A DNA stretch of 64,000 bases from Streptomyces prunicolor NBRC 13075 (GCF_000367365.1 NZ_BARF01000050.1:62001-126000); one strand, 5' to 3'; shown: positions 32,979 to 42,138, counted from the stretch's first letter. Notes: generated from the sequence alone by a model not told the origin. Translations and numbers: made by a program.

Positions 32979-34208
32979 TTACCAACTCACTGGGATTTCG
33001 TTAATTCCGTAGATCCCTGCGTCTTTCTTGAAAGAGAGCTCTGAGACCGGAGCAGCAAGCCGCAGGTCAGGAATCCGGGCGAAGAGAGTGTTGAGCACGA
33101 TCTCCAACTCCGCTCGGGCGAGGTTGTGCCCGAGGCACTGGTGAACTCCATAACCGAACGCGACGTGGTTCCGGTCGCCACGACGCAGATCCATCACGTC
33201 CGGGTTCTCGAATACCTCGTCGTCGCGGTTGGCCGCGCCGAACCCGAGCAGCACACCCTCGCCGGCACGAATGACGCAGTCTCCGATTTCGATGTCGGCC
33301 AGCGCTACCCGAGGCATGGTGTCGAACACGCTGAAGTACCGCAGCAGCTCTTCGAGTGCAGTGTTGGTTGCAGCGGGGTCGGCCTTGATCACTTCGAGCT
33401 GCTGGGGGTGCTCCAATAGCCACGTCACACTGAGCGAGATCATGCTGGCCGTGGTCTCGTACCCACCCATCAGGAGCAGGAGAGCCACACCTATGAGGGT
33501 CTCGTGTGTGAAGACCCTCGTCTTCTCGTTTCGGGCCATCAAACGACCGAAGAGATCGTCACCCGGCGTTTTCTCTTTAGCGGTGACCAACTCGTCAATA
33601 TACTGCCGCAGTTCCTCCACCGCACGGTGTCGCTCACTGGGAGGCGTTGAACGACTCACCATTACCGCGGTGCAGCCCTGGAAGAACTCACGGTCACTGT
33701 AGGGCACACCAAGCAACTCACAGATCACCTTGGATGGCACCGGCAGGGACAGCGCCTGGACCAGATCGACAGGGCGGGGGCCGGCCAGAAGATCGTCGAT
33801 GCACTCGTCGACTATCTCCTGAATACGTGGGCGCATTGAGCGCACTCGCTGAAGAGTGAACTCGGAAGCGAGCATCCTGCGGCTGTGCGTGTGCTCTGGC
33901 GGATCCAGCCCTATAAGGGCTTTACCGAAGACGTCGAACACTCGCCTTGTGCGCTCGGGTATCGGAAACATAACCGGCGTGCCCTCATGATCCCGGTTGG
34001 AACTCATCCTGGGATCCATGAGCAGCGTGCGCACGTACTCATGGCGTGTGACGAACCAGGCCAATCGTCCGGTCGGAAGAGTGACACGAGTGATCGGCTG
34101 TTCTTTGCGCAGTTCGGCGTACCGCCCCGGAGGTGCAAACGGACAGCCCCTGTTCATGGGAAAAGCGGGGGGTCCAGCGGTAACCTGGCCGGACTTAGCG
34201 TCGTTCAT
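32979..34208 (-). CDS. Cytochrome P450
   Basis: Soluble class I bacterial P450 of 409 residues, a probable tailoring hydroxylase or epoxidase for the polyketide. It carries the I-helix oxygen-activation motif LLLMGGYETTASM, the K-helix ExxR (EELLRYF), and the heme loop FGYGVHQCLGHNLAR with the Cys ligand at about residue 358. The pattern FPIPERTRRV and GLDPPEHTHSRRML is close to CYP105/107-type enzymes. The ATG at 34208 follows a GAGGG site; the in-frame extension to 34328 is not P450-like. Ferredoxin and reductase are not nearby. A 396-base spacer upstream suggests its own promoter. Confidence 0.93.
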   Translation of the reverse strand: MNDAKSGQVTAGPPAFPMNRGCPFAPPGRYAELRKEQPITRVTLPTGRLAWFVTRHEYVRTLLMDPRMSSNRDHEGTPVMFPIPERTRRVFDVFGKALIGLDPPEHTHSRRMLASEFTLQRVRSMRPRIQEIVDECIDDLLAGPRPVDLVQALSLPVPSKVICELLGVPYSDREFFQGCTAVMVSRSTPPSERHRAVEELRQYIDELVTAKEKTPGDDLFGRLMARNEKTRVFTHETLIGVALLLLMGGYETTASMISLSVTWLLEHPQQLEVIKADPAATNTALEELLRYFSVFDTMPRVALADIEIGDCVIRAGEGVLLGFGAANRDDEVFENPDVMDLRRGDRNHVAFGYGVHQCLGHNLARAELEIVLNTLFARIPDLRLAAPVSELSFKKDAGIYGINEIPVSW

Positions 34209-34604
34209 GACCACCCTCACATTTGTCTGTGCCTCAGGATCGGAGTCGCAGCATCCAGCAAATGGAACCACTGCCATATCGGCAGACAAGCAATGTGTTG
34301 GATCTAGAGCCCAAATAGCGCCACACATACACGCAGACGGTCAGCGTCGATGAAAATGATGCCGCTATCAAATTCCGGCATGTTGCGTCATGCGATACGC
34401 GCGCCAGGAAATAGGTGAAATCGATGAACCGCGACTGACTCAGCGGCCGGATCAGTGTATCCGAAATTCTATTCCTGTGTACAGGCTTCCCGCATTGACT
34501 CTCGGAAACATGTTCCCGACATCGGCAGCCGACTTCTACGCGACGCTTTGGGCGCGTTGCAGAAGTCGGCCAACAAGACGCTCCCTGTGAGTTCTGGGAA
34601 CTTC
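34209..34604. other. Intergenic region with terminator and likely P450 promoter
   Basis: A 396-base, comparatively A+T-rich gap. It holds a hairpin that can end the AICAR-transformylase transcript (listed separately) and must hold the promoter of the P450 gene. I see no gene; the short frames here have poor codon bias. Confidence 0.5.
34528..34570. terminator. Terminator after the AICAR-transformylase gene
   Basis: GCCGACTTCT (34528-34537) pairs exactly with AGAAGTCGGC (34561-34570). The 23-base interior contains further G+C pairing. It lies 35 bases after the minus-strand stop at 34605. Confidence 0.7.
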
Positions 34605-35759
34605 TTAGTGATGGAACAACCTCAGCCCCGTGCGTGTCAGAACAATCTGGTGCTCGCGGCAGGCGTCCTCGACATCTCCGGACCTGACCGACCCTCCAGG
34701 TTCAGCGATGTATGCCACGCCGTGCCGATGCGCGTGGTCGACGTTGTCACGGAAAGGGAGCGCTCCATCAGATGCGAAGGCCACACCGGAGAGGCGCTGC
34801 GTCCACTGCGCCCGCTGATCGGCGGTCAGCTCTCCCCCCGGTTCGAACAGCGCCTGCTCCAACCGCTTGTTCTCATCCGGCGTCAGGTCTCCCTCGATGA
34901 AGCGGGTCTGCCAGTTGATCTGATCCTGGCGCCGGACGCCCGGCCGGAACGTCAGGGACCGTACGGTCGGATGCCGCCGCAGCCACCACGTGTCCACCTT
35001 GGCGCCGGCCAGCCGCGTGCAGTCGACCCTGGACTGTTGGCCCGCCCCGACTCCCAGCGTCATACCGTCACGCACGTAACACACTGAATTGGACTGGGTA
35101 TATCGCAGCACCGCCAGCCCCAACAGCAGGTCCTCCGCGGCCTGCGCGGGAAGCGAACCGCCCACGACGGGCGCAAGCAGATCCGTAGACAGGCGAACCT
35201 GATCCCGGTCCTGCTCCAGGCGCATACCGAAGACTTCCCGCGCCTCCCGTCGCGGAGGCACGAAAGACTCGCTCGCCTCCATGACCAGGAAGCGGCCCTT
35301 CTTCTTCTTGCTGAGCCGCTCCACCGTGCCGGGTTCATAGCCGGGAGCAACGATGCCATCACACACCACACTCGCCAGCAGCTCAGCGAGTTCGGCGTCG
35401 ACCGGGTGTGACACAGCCGCGAAGTCGCCGTAGGACGACTTCGGATCAGCATCCCGCGCACGCAGATACGCGCTGGTCACGCTACCGACGCCGTCAGTGA
35501 TCCCATGCAGACCGGCGATGACTTCGTCGATCGGCCCAGATACGGCCGCTCCTGCGGGCGAGACGTGCTTGAAGGACGCGGCCGCGGGCTTGCCGAGCGC
35601 CTGGCCCGCCTCGTGCACGAGCTGCCAAGCATTCAGTGCATCCAGCACGTTGATGAAGGACGGTTCGCCGTGCAGCAGCCTGATCGGTTGGCTGTCCGGC
35701 GCCAAAGGCGTCGCTTGCGCCGCCGACTGTTGCGGGTTGATCCCATAACGCAATTTCAT
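34605..35759 (-). CDS. purH: Stand-alone AICAR transformylase homologue
   Basis: Protein of 384 residues matching only the formyltransferase half of PurH (10-formyl-THF:AICAR formyltransferase), without the N-terminal IMP cyclohydrolase domain. Signs are MKLRYGINPQQSAA, AAASFKHVSPAGAA (the Lys-His pair used in catalysis), SAYLRARDADPKSSYGDFAA, and the end AFASDGALPFRDNVDHAHRH. The ATG at 35759 has a GGAGG site. It sits inside the PKS cluster on the same strand. It might formylate an amino group of the product, act as a resistant copy, or boost purine or folate supply; sequence alone does not decide. Confidence 0.85.
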   Translation of the reverse strand: MKLRYGINPQQSAAQATPLAPDSQPIRLLHGEPSFINVLDALNAWQLVHEAGQALGKPAAASFKHVSPAGAAVSGPIDEVIAGLHGITDGVGSVTSAYLRARDADPKSSYGDFAAVSHPVDAELAELLASVVCDGIVAPGYEPGTVERLSKKKKGRFLVMEASESFVPPRREAREVFGMRLEQDRDQVRLSTDLLAPVVGGSLPAQAAEDLLLGLAVLRYTQSNSVCYVRDGMTLGVGAGQQSRVDCTRLAGAKVDTWWLRRHPTVRSLTFRPGVRRQDQINWQTRFIEGDLTPDENKRLEQALFEPGGELTADQRAQWTQRLSGVAFASDGALPFRDNVDHAHRHGVAYIAEPGGSVRSGDVEDACREHQIVLTRTGLRLFHH

Positions 35760-35956
35760 GTCAGAGCCTCCACAGCGGGACATCGCTGAAAGAGGCGCCC
35801 AGGCGGTCGACGCTCACACCAAATCTCGTCTCGGACGCTCCCCGGTGGTGCTCCACCTACGCCAGTCGCGACCGGCCGCAAGTCTAGCCGTAGTTGCTGC
35901 GCCGGAGCCATCCAGGCTGCCGCTGCGGACCTCATCAGCTCCCCTTCCCGATCTGT

Positions 35957-36754
35957 TCACAGCTTCGCGAGATACTTCGACACGATCTCGATGACCGCAG
36001 GTGCCTGTTCGTTCAGGTAAAAGTGCCCGCCGGGAAACTCCGTCAGTTCGAAGCGACTCACGGTATGAGTGCGCCAAGCCCGCACTTCTTCGAGGGTGGC
36101 GCCCGTGTCGCGGTCGCCGAAGAACGCATAGATCGGGCATTTGATCACCGAACCCGACTGATGCACGTAGGTCTCAATTGCCTTGTAATCGCTGCGAATT
36201 GCAGGCAGGAACAAACGCAGTACGGAGCTGTCCTCCAGAAGTTGAGAATCTGTTCCGTTCAGCTTTTTGAGCTCTGCCATCAACTCGTCGTCGCTGTACA
36301 GGTGCACTGTGCCGGTGCGGTGTCGCGACGGGGCACGGCGTCCAGAGGCGAAGAGCGCGAGAAGAGGCACCGCATCGCCTTCAAGGCGCCTGGCGACTTC
36401 GAATGCCAGTGTTGCCCCCATGCTGTGTCCGAACAGAGCCAGGGGAAGGTCCCGCCACGGTTCGAGCGCATCGACGATGCAGTCGGCGAGCGTTTCCATG
36501 TTGTCTACGCTGCTCTCCCGAATACGGTCTCCCCTGCCCGGATACTGGACCGCGAGCACATCCACGGAAGGAAAGAGTTCCGCCGATATCGGAAAGTAGT
36601 AGTTGGCGGAACCACCGGCATGTGGCAGACAGATCAAGCGCGTACGGGCTTCGGGCGCCGGATGAAAACGCCGTATCCACGCGTTCTGCCCTGTTGCAGC
36701 GGATGACATGTGATTCACCACATCCTCGGCTTGCTTCGCTGCGTGCCCAGTCAC
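35957..36754 (-). CDS. Type II thioesterase
   Basis: Stand-alone editing thioesterase of 265 residues that removes wrong or decarboxylated acyl groups from carrier domains. It shows LICLPHAGGSANYY (oxyanion), VQYPGRGDR, the nucleophile motif LFGHSMGATLAFE (Ser at about residue 111), FGDRDTGA (Asp) and FPGGHFYLNE (His). The GTG at 36754 overlaps the PKS stop (GTGA); an ATG at 36709 is the alternative. Coupling to the KS-ACP-ACP gene ties it to this cluster. Confidence 0.92.
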   Translation of the reverse strand: MTGHAAKQAEDVVNHMSSAATGQNAWIRRFHPAPEARTRLICLPHAGGSANYYFPISAELFPSVDVLAVQYPGRGDRIRESSVDNMETLADCIVDALEPWRDLPLALFGHSMGATLAFEVARRLEGDAVPLLALFASGRRAPSRHRTGTVHLYSDDELMAELKKLNGTDSQLLEDSSVLRLFLPAIRSDYKAIETYVHQSGSVIKCPIYAFFGDRDTGATLEEVRAWRTHTVSRFELTEFPGGHFYLNEQAPAVIEIVSKYLAKL

Positions 36755-39645
36755 AACTGCAGCATCCGTTCGGCTTGTTCGAGATCCAAGTGTCCGCTCT
36801 GCACCTGACGAAGCACGTCATCAACGTCGAAGTCGGAGGTTTGCGCATCGCTCGACTTCTGGCCGGTGCCCCTCTGCGCCAAGTGAACGGCGAATTCACG
36901 GATGGTGGAGTGCTCGTAGACGGCTGCCACCGGCAGACTCGTTCCGTAGCGTGTGTTGACCGTGTTCATCCACTCGACAGCGATGATCGAATCGAGGCCT
37001 ATATCCACGAACTTGCTGTCGACCGCCACATCTGCCTTCGCCATATAAAGCGCCTCCGCGAGGCTCTCCGTGAGTTCCGCCTCCAGCGAGGCCGTGTCCG
37101 ACGCCGGGTGACGGACCGAAACGTCGCGTACCGCTTCCTCGGCAGGCAACAGCACCGCCTGGGGCGCTACGGCGGTCCCGGTCGACGGGTCGTACACCCC
37201 GGTCAGCTCGCCGGCCAAAGCACGAACCGACGGGAAGTCATAGACATGGCTCGTCGACAGAGCGGCACCGAATCGGTCATTGACTGCGCGGATCCATTCC
37301 ACGGCGATGACGGAATCCAGTCCAACGTCGATGAACTTCTGATCGACGCCGACCTCGTTGGGCTCCATGTACAGCACCTCAGCCAAGCTCTGCACCAACT
37401 GCCGCTCCAGCTCCGCCCGGCCTCCCCGATCCGGTGCCGCCTTGCGCGTGCGCTGCCTTGTCGGCGTCGCAACCGGTATCCCACGCGATGCCAGGCGCGA
37501 GATGTCCCGCACCTCGTCCTTCTCCCTGTCGCCGTCGGCCTCCGCCAGGGACAGCAATTGAACGCCTCGCGGTTTTTCCGCGGTGAACCCGCGCTTCGAG
37601 GCGGATACCACAGCCGCCGGAGGCTGCAGGGCGGTGCCGTTGGTCACGGCAGTACTCATAACGGGCCCACTCGGACGCGGCTCCGGGCGCTCGCCACTCG
37701 CGGCGGTTGCGTCCCGAGACCGCAGAGGCCGCTCGCTGCCGGCGGAAGAGCCCGGAATCCAGTGCTTCCGCCGCTGAAAGGGGTATGCCGGCAGATGCAA
37801 CCGCCGCGGTGCCTCGTCGGCGTAGAGCAGGTTCCAGTCGATGTCGCAGCCCAGCGTCCACAGCTCGGCGACCTTGGCCAGCTTCCTCTTCTCGATCCAG
37901 GACCGAAACATCGCAGTGGCGTCCTCGTCTCCTGCGAGGAGGCTCAGCCGCTGGTCCTGCCCCACCACTCCCTGCCAGATGTCGGGGGCCTGCCGGTCAT
38001 GCACGAACGCGTCCAGTCGCGCCATCAGGTCGGTGCGATCGGCCGCGAGGAAGACCGCTCGATGTGCCATGGCCTCACGTCCGACCTGCAGGGTGTACGC
38101 GATGTCCCGGAGCACACCGGGCCCCGCTCGGTCCTGACCGGCCGGCACCAGCCCTGCCCCTTCGGGGCCACGCAGGTCATTGAGCAGGTTTCGGGCCATC
38201 AGGCGCAGTTGCTCGCCGTCCTTGGCCGACAGCGGTACCAGGCGGAGCACGTCGGCTGCTTCGTCCACCGGCGCACTCGTCTCCGGCTCCCCGCTGCCGG
38301 ACCGCGGTTCGTACGCCTCCAGCAGCACATGGGCATTGGTGCCGCCGAACCCGAATGAGCTGACTCCCGCCCGCAGCGGAAGCGGTTCACCGTCCGTTCC
38401 CCGGCCGGGCTCCCACGGCTGGGTGCGTTCGACGATGTAGAACGGGCTGTCGTCCAGTTTGATCAGCGGGTTGAGCCGGTCGAAGTGGAGTGTGGCCGGC
38501 AGCGTCCGGTGCTCCATCGCCGCGATGACCTTCAGCATGCCGGCGATCCCGGCCGCGGACTCCAGGTGTCCGAGGTTGGTCTTGACCGATCCCAGTCCGC
38601 ACGACGAAGGCTTCGCCGTTCCCCCCTCTTCCCTCTCGGTCAAACGGCTGAAGGCGGTCTTGAGGCCATGGATCTCAATGGGGTCGCCCAAGGGAGTGCC
38701 TGGGCCATGGGTCTCGATGTAGCTGATCGAACTCGCCGCGACACCGGCCTCCGCGTAGACCGAGCAGATCAGATCCGCGTGGGCCTGCGGATTGGTGATG
38801 GTCAGGGAGTTGGTTCGTCCACCATGGTTGGTGCCGATTCCCTTGATGACGGCGTGGATGGCATCGCCGTCCGCGAGCGCGGTGGCCAGCGGTTTCAGCA
38901 TGATGACAGCGCCGCCCTCGGCACGCACATATCCGTCGGCCGACGCGTCGAACGCTCTGCAAAGACCGTTGTCGGACAGCATGCCATTGCGCCTGAGTGC
39001 CGCGAATCGCCGTCCGGACCAGCACAGGTTCACGCCGCCCGCCAGGGCGTGGTCGCAGTCGCCGCGCTCAAGCGCGCGCACGGCCTGGTGGACGGCCACC
39101 AGCGAACTGGCACAGGCCGTGTCGACCGTGAGGCTGGGACCGTGGAAGTCGAACCAGTAGGAGATGCGGTTCGCGATAATGGCCGACGACGTCCCCGTCG
39201 GTACACAGGCGTCGGATACGTCGGCCTGTTTTTCCAGCAGCTCCGTGTAGTCGGTGTTGGCGACTCCCATGAAGACCCCGGTCCTGGAGCCTTGCAACGC
39301 GGCGGCCTGATATCCGGCGTCTTCAACGGATTTCCAGGCAAGCTCCAGGGCGAAGCGCTGCTGGGGGTCCATGTACATGGCCTCCCTCGGCGAGATGCCG
39401 AAGAAAGAGGCGTCGAACGCGTCCGCGTCCGCGAGGAATCCCCCTCTGATACGGCTCGCTTCACCGTCGGAGGCCGAGAACGACTCGTCGCTGTCTCTGC
39501 GAGCTGCGGGCAGATCGCTGATCACGCACTGCTCGTCCACCAACTGACGCCAGAGATCGGCCAGGGACTCGGCCCCAGGAAACCGGAGACTTACCCCGAC
39601 GATGGCAATGCCTTTGTTCTCGGTCATGTCTTTCATGCCACTCAT
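36751..39645 (-). CDS. PKS protein: KS-ACP-ACP
   Basis: Polyketide synthase protein of 964 residues lacking AT, KR and DH. The KS (about residues 12-450) has its Cys in VDTACASSL (about 178), the His motifs ETHGPGT and KTNLGHLESAAG, so it should be active in decarboxylative condensation or transfer. Two ACPs follow with carrier Ser in VGLDSVIAVEW (about 778) and IGLDSIIAVEW (about 886); in both a Trp lies six residues after Ser, the reported flag for beta-branching ACPs. The C-terminus (DVLRQVQSGHLDLEQAERML) looks like a docking helix. The start overlaps the free ACP stop (ATGA). It lies after the TE-ending protein in gene order, so its place in the pathway is not collinear. Confidence 0.9.
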   Translation of the reverse strand: MSGMKDMTENKGIAIVGVSLRFPGAESLADLWRQLVDEQCVISDLPAARRDSDESFSASDGEASRIRGGFLADADAFDASFFGISPREAMYMDPQQRFALELAWKSVEDAGYQAAALQGSRTGVFMGVANTDYTELLEKQADVSDACVPTGTSSAIIANRISYWFDFHGPSLTVDTACASSLVAVHQAVRALERGDCDHALAGGVNLCWSGRRFAALRRNGMLSDNGLCRAFDASADGYVRAEGGAVIMLKPLATALADGDAIHAVIKGIGTNHGGRTNSLTITNPQAHADLICSVYAEAGVAASSISYIETHGPGTPLGDPIEIHGLKTAFSRLTEREEGGTAKPSSCGLGSVKTNLGHLESAAGIAGMLKVIAAMEHRTLPATLHFDRLNPLIKLDDSPFYIVERTQPWEPGRGTDGEPLPLRAGVSSFGFGGTNAHVLLEAYEPRSGSGEPETSAPVDEAADVLRLVPLSAKDGEQLRLMARNLLNDLRGPEGAGLVPAGQDRAGPGVLRDIAYTLQVGREAMAHRAVFLAADRTDLMARLDAFVHDRQAPDIWQGVVGQDQRLSLLAGDEDATAMFRSWIEKRKLAKVAELWTLGCDIDWNLLYADEAPRRLHLPAYPFQRRKHWIPGSSAGSERPLRSRDATAASGERPEPRPSGPVMSTAVTNGTALQPPAAVVSASKRGFTAEKPRGVQLLSLAEADGDREKDEVRDISRLASRGIPVATPTRQRTRKAAPDRGGRAELERQLVQSLAEVLYMEPNEVGVDQKFIDVGLDSVIAVEWIRAVNDRFGAALSTSHVYDFPSVRALAGELTGVYDPSTGTAVAPQAVLLPAEEAVRDVSVRHPASDTASLEAELTESLAEALYMAKADVAVDSKFVDIGLDSIIAVEWMNTVNTRYGTSLPVAAVYEHSTIREFAVHLAQRGTGQKSSDAQTSDFDVDDVLRQVQSGHLDLEQAERMLQL

Positions 39646-39899
39646 ATGCCGACCTGCTTCTTCCGTACGAAGTCGACGATCCCGGAGAGCGACACAAGTA
39701 CGTTCATGAACAGATCTTCGTCTGTCATCGCCGCACCGATATCCTCCTGCAGAAACTTGATGATCCGCAGGTAGTCCCGCGACTCGACGACGCCTTCCCT
39801 GAAGAGGTCTGTATCCGCGGTGACCGTGTCGTCGAACGTCACCAGTAGTTCCTCCTGCATGAACGTACGGATCCGCTGCTCCAGCACATCGGAATGCAT
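39642..39899 (-). CDS. Free-standing acyl carrier protein (DltC-like)
   Basis: Carrier protein of 85 residues. The phosphopantetheine site is LFREGVVESRDYLRIIKFLQ, where the Ser is preceded by Glu instead of the more usual Asp. Helix III is FMNVLVSLSGIVDFVRKK. It resembles the small carriers that work with DltA-like adenylating ligases. The ATG at 39899 has a GAGGGGAA site; the stop overlaps the KS-ACP-ACP start. It is one base away from the methyltransferase stop. Its likely partner is the acyl ligase encoded two genes upstream. Confidence 0.82.
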   Translation of the reverse strand: MHSDVLEQRIRTFMQEELLVTFDDTVTADTDLFREGVVESRDYLRIIKFLQEDIGAAMTDEDLFMNVLVSLSGIVDFVRKKQVGI

Positions 39900-39900
39900 A

Positions 39901-40698
39901 TCAGTTCCCCTCGCCGCGCGACTTCCGTGACTGCACGATCTTTCTGCCCTTGATGGTGCAGACTCGTCTCTTCCAGAGAAGCCTTCCGTCCTTTTCGACG
40001 AAGGAGGAGGCGATATCAGGGTCCGCCAGGCCTTCGTCGAGGAGCCGTGCAGTCTCACGCCGGATCTCGCTGGTTTGCGCGACATGGCCGACGTAGTCAT
40101 GGAAATCCAGCAGCGATTCCGACTCGAAGAGGGCTTCCAGCTTCATACCGCTGTCCCGATACAGATCGAAGAAGTCACGCTTTGTGTATGTACGGTGGTG
40201 ACTTCGGTCCACGAGAATTTCCATCCGCTCGAAGAACCGGTCCGTCTTCTCCTCGTCGTAGGCCATGATGTCCTGGATGCAGACGACGCCGCCGGGCCGG
40301 CAGCACCGGACCATTCCGGCGAACACCTCCCGGTGGCGAGCCATGTGGTGGAAGGCCGACCGCGATACCACCATGGAGAAGGTGTCGTCCTCGAAGCCGA
40401 GGTTCTCCACGTTCCGGTGCACAAACCTGGCGTTGTCCAGTCCTCGCTCGGACGCGTTCTTCCTGGCCACGGCGATCATCCCGGCCGAGATGTCCACGCC
40501 GGTCACCGAGCGGGCCAGCGTGGCCGCGTGGAGGGCGAAGGCGCCCGTCCCACAGGCGACATCCAGCAGTTCGTCCTCCTGCGTGACACCGCAGAACTCC
40601 GCGAGCCCGCGCAGCATCTTCTCGTCGCGTGTGACCGACCAGGAGTCGAAGTGCTCCGCTCCTTCGTCGAACTGTGCGATGACGAGCCTGGTGTTCAT
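39901..40698 (-). CDS. SAM-dependent methyltransferase
   Basis: Class I methyltransferase of 265 residues (UbiE/Methyltransf_11 type). SAM motif I is LLDVACGTGAFALHAATLAR, motif II VTGVDISAGMIAVARKNA, and VVSRSAFHHMARHREVFAGM follows; FHH is a common feature of UbiE-like enzymes. Its start overlaps the acyl ligase stop (ATGA) and its stop is one base before the carrier protein start, so it is co-translated with an adenylation/carrier pair. It may methylate the carrier-bound starter acid or act on the finished chain (O- or N-methylation). Confidence 0.88.
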   Translation of the reverse strand: MNTRLVIAQFDEGAEHFDSWSVTRDEKMLRGLAEFCGVTQEDELLDVACGTGAFALHAATLARSVTGVDISAGMIAVARKNASERGLDNARFVHRNVENLGFEDDTFSMVVSRSAFHHMARHREVFAGMVRCCRPGGVVCIQDIMAYDEEKTDRFFERMEILVDRSHHRTYTKRDFFDLYRDSGMKLEALFESESLLDFHDYVGHVAQTSEIRRETARLLDEGLADPDIASSFVEKDGRLLWKRRVCTIKGRKIVQSRKSRGEGN

Positions 40699-42116
40699 CG
40701 CGAATCCCCTTCGTCCGCCGACCCGAACATCTGCGCGTAGGCGGTCTTTCCATGGGCGGTTTTCGGTATCGCCGCCACCTCGATGAGGCGGACCTGTCCG
40801 GGATCGATGTGAAACATCCTGCGGAGCAGTTGCTTGACGGAACGCGCTGCGGAGATGTCCTCGAGCGCGATCGACAGCTCCTCGTCCTTGCCTCCGCAGA
40901 CGCAGGTGAATCCCGCCTGCTGCAGTTGACGCTCGATCTGGTCGAGATCCGTCCGTACCCCGGACATTTTGACGAAGCGACTGCGTCGGCCGACGATGTA
41001 GTAATCGCCGTCTTGGTCGAAGTAGGCGATGTCTCCGGTATCGAGGCAGCCGCCCAAATCGTCACCCTTGGACAAGTCGGCACGGTTACGGGCGTAACCC
41101 AGCATCACGTTGGCACCCTCGTAGTGAAGGTTTCCATGCGTGTGCGGTTCCGAAACCGCGAGCCCGTTCGTGTCCCTGAGATAAAGCTTTCCGTCGGGAA
41201 TCGCGGCTCCGATGCTCTCGCTCTTGTCCGGGTGCAGGTCGGCACGCAGATAGGCGATACGGGCGGTGGCCTCTGTCTGTCCGTACATGACGTAGAAGCC
41301 GGCAGACCGTTTCTTTGCTTCCGCCGCGTAACGCTCGACGGTCTCCGCCCGCAGCTTTCCGCCGGCCTGGGTGAAACTACGCAGACTCGGCAACTCCATG
41401 TGGGCGAATCGCAGGGTGTCGAGCATGTCATATGTGTAGGGGACGCCGGAGAACGACGTGGCTCTGTGCTCGCGGAAGAAATCCCAGAATTCCCGCTTTA
41501 CCAGGGAGTCGTCCGTCAGCAGCAGGGTGCCGCCCGCCCACAGATGGCTATTGATGACGGACAGGCCGTACGAGTAACTCATCGGCAGACTGGTGATGGC
41601 CCGTTCCGACGCGTCCAGTGTCAGGTATTCCGCGATGGAGCTCGCGTTGGCGTTGAGACTGCGCCTCGACAGCCGTACACCTTTCGGTGAGCCGGTCGAC
41701 CCGGAGGTCAGGAGCACGGCGCTCAGCCGCTCGTGCAGATCCGCACCGCCCGGCGCGTGGTCGGTCCTTACGAGTCGGTAGGAACCCGCGGTGAAAAGCG
41801 GTACGCCGTCGCTCGGGCTCTCCTCCCACACGTACTCGGGCCGGTACGCCTCCCTCACCTGGCGCACCAGATCGTCGCCCACGGAACGGTCGACCGGCAG
41901 CACGACGTGGTTCGCCGCGATGCCCCCCAGATATCCGACGAGCGACTCGATGCGGTTCCTGGTCCGCAGCAGGATCAAGGCCCGTCCGACCGACGGCAGG
42001 GCGGCTCCGAAGGCGGTCACCATGTCGTGCAGTTCGCGGTACGAATACCGCGTGCCGCAGGCGTCGACGACCGCCGTTCGGTCTCCGTACCGGTGCAGAT
42101 CCTGGTAGATGTCCAT
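40695..42116 (-). CDS. Adenylating acyl/aminoacyl ligase (DltA-like)
   Basis: ANL-superfamily ligase of 473 residues that activates a carboxylic acid with ATP and loads it on a carrier protein. Core motifs: AVLLTSGSTGSPKGVRLSRR (P-loop, A3), MYGQTEATARIAYL (A5), TGDIAYFDQDGDYYIVGRRS (A7/A8) and PKTAHGKTAYAQM (A10 Lys). I chose the ATG at 42116, seven bases after GAGGAGG; an ATG at 42134 lacks that site. It follows the TE-ending PKS by a few bases and is coupled to the methyltransferase. The substrate is unknown; it is probably passed to the free carrier protein at 39642-39899. Confidence 0.88.
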   Translation of the reverse strand: MDIYQDLHRYGDRTAVVDACGTRYSYRELHDMVTAFGAALPSVGRALILLRTRNRIESLVGYLGGIAANHVVLPVDRSVGDDLVRQVREAYRPEYVWEESPSDGVPLFTAGSYRLVRTDHAPGGADLHERLSAVLLTSGSTGSPKGVRLSRRSLNANASSIAEYLTLDASERAITSLPMSYSYGLSVINSHLWAGGTLLLTDDSLVKREFWDFFREHRATSFSGVPYTYDMLDTLRFAHMELPSLRSFTQAGGKLRAETVERYAAEAKKRSAGFYVMYGQTEATARIAYLRADLHPDKSESIGAAIPDGKLYLRDTNGLAVSEPHTHGNLHYEGANVMLGYARNRADLSKGDDLGGCLDTGDIAYFDQDGDYYIVGRRSRFVKMSGVRTDLDQIERQLQQAGFTCVCGGKDEELSIALEDISAARSVKQLLRRMFHIDPGQVRLIEVAAIPKTAHGKTAYAQMFGSADEGDSR

Positions 42117-42138
42117 CTGTACCTCCTCGGCCATGGGC

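Noticed and set aside
36751..39645. KS-ACP-ACP protein as the decarboxylating KS of the HMG cassette
   Set aside because: That enzyme is a small free KS with Cys replaced by Ser; here the Cys is present (DTACASS) and two ACPs are fused.
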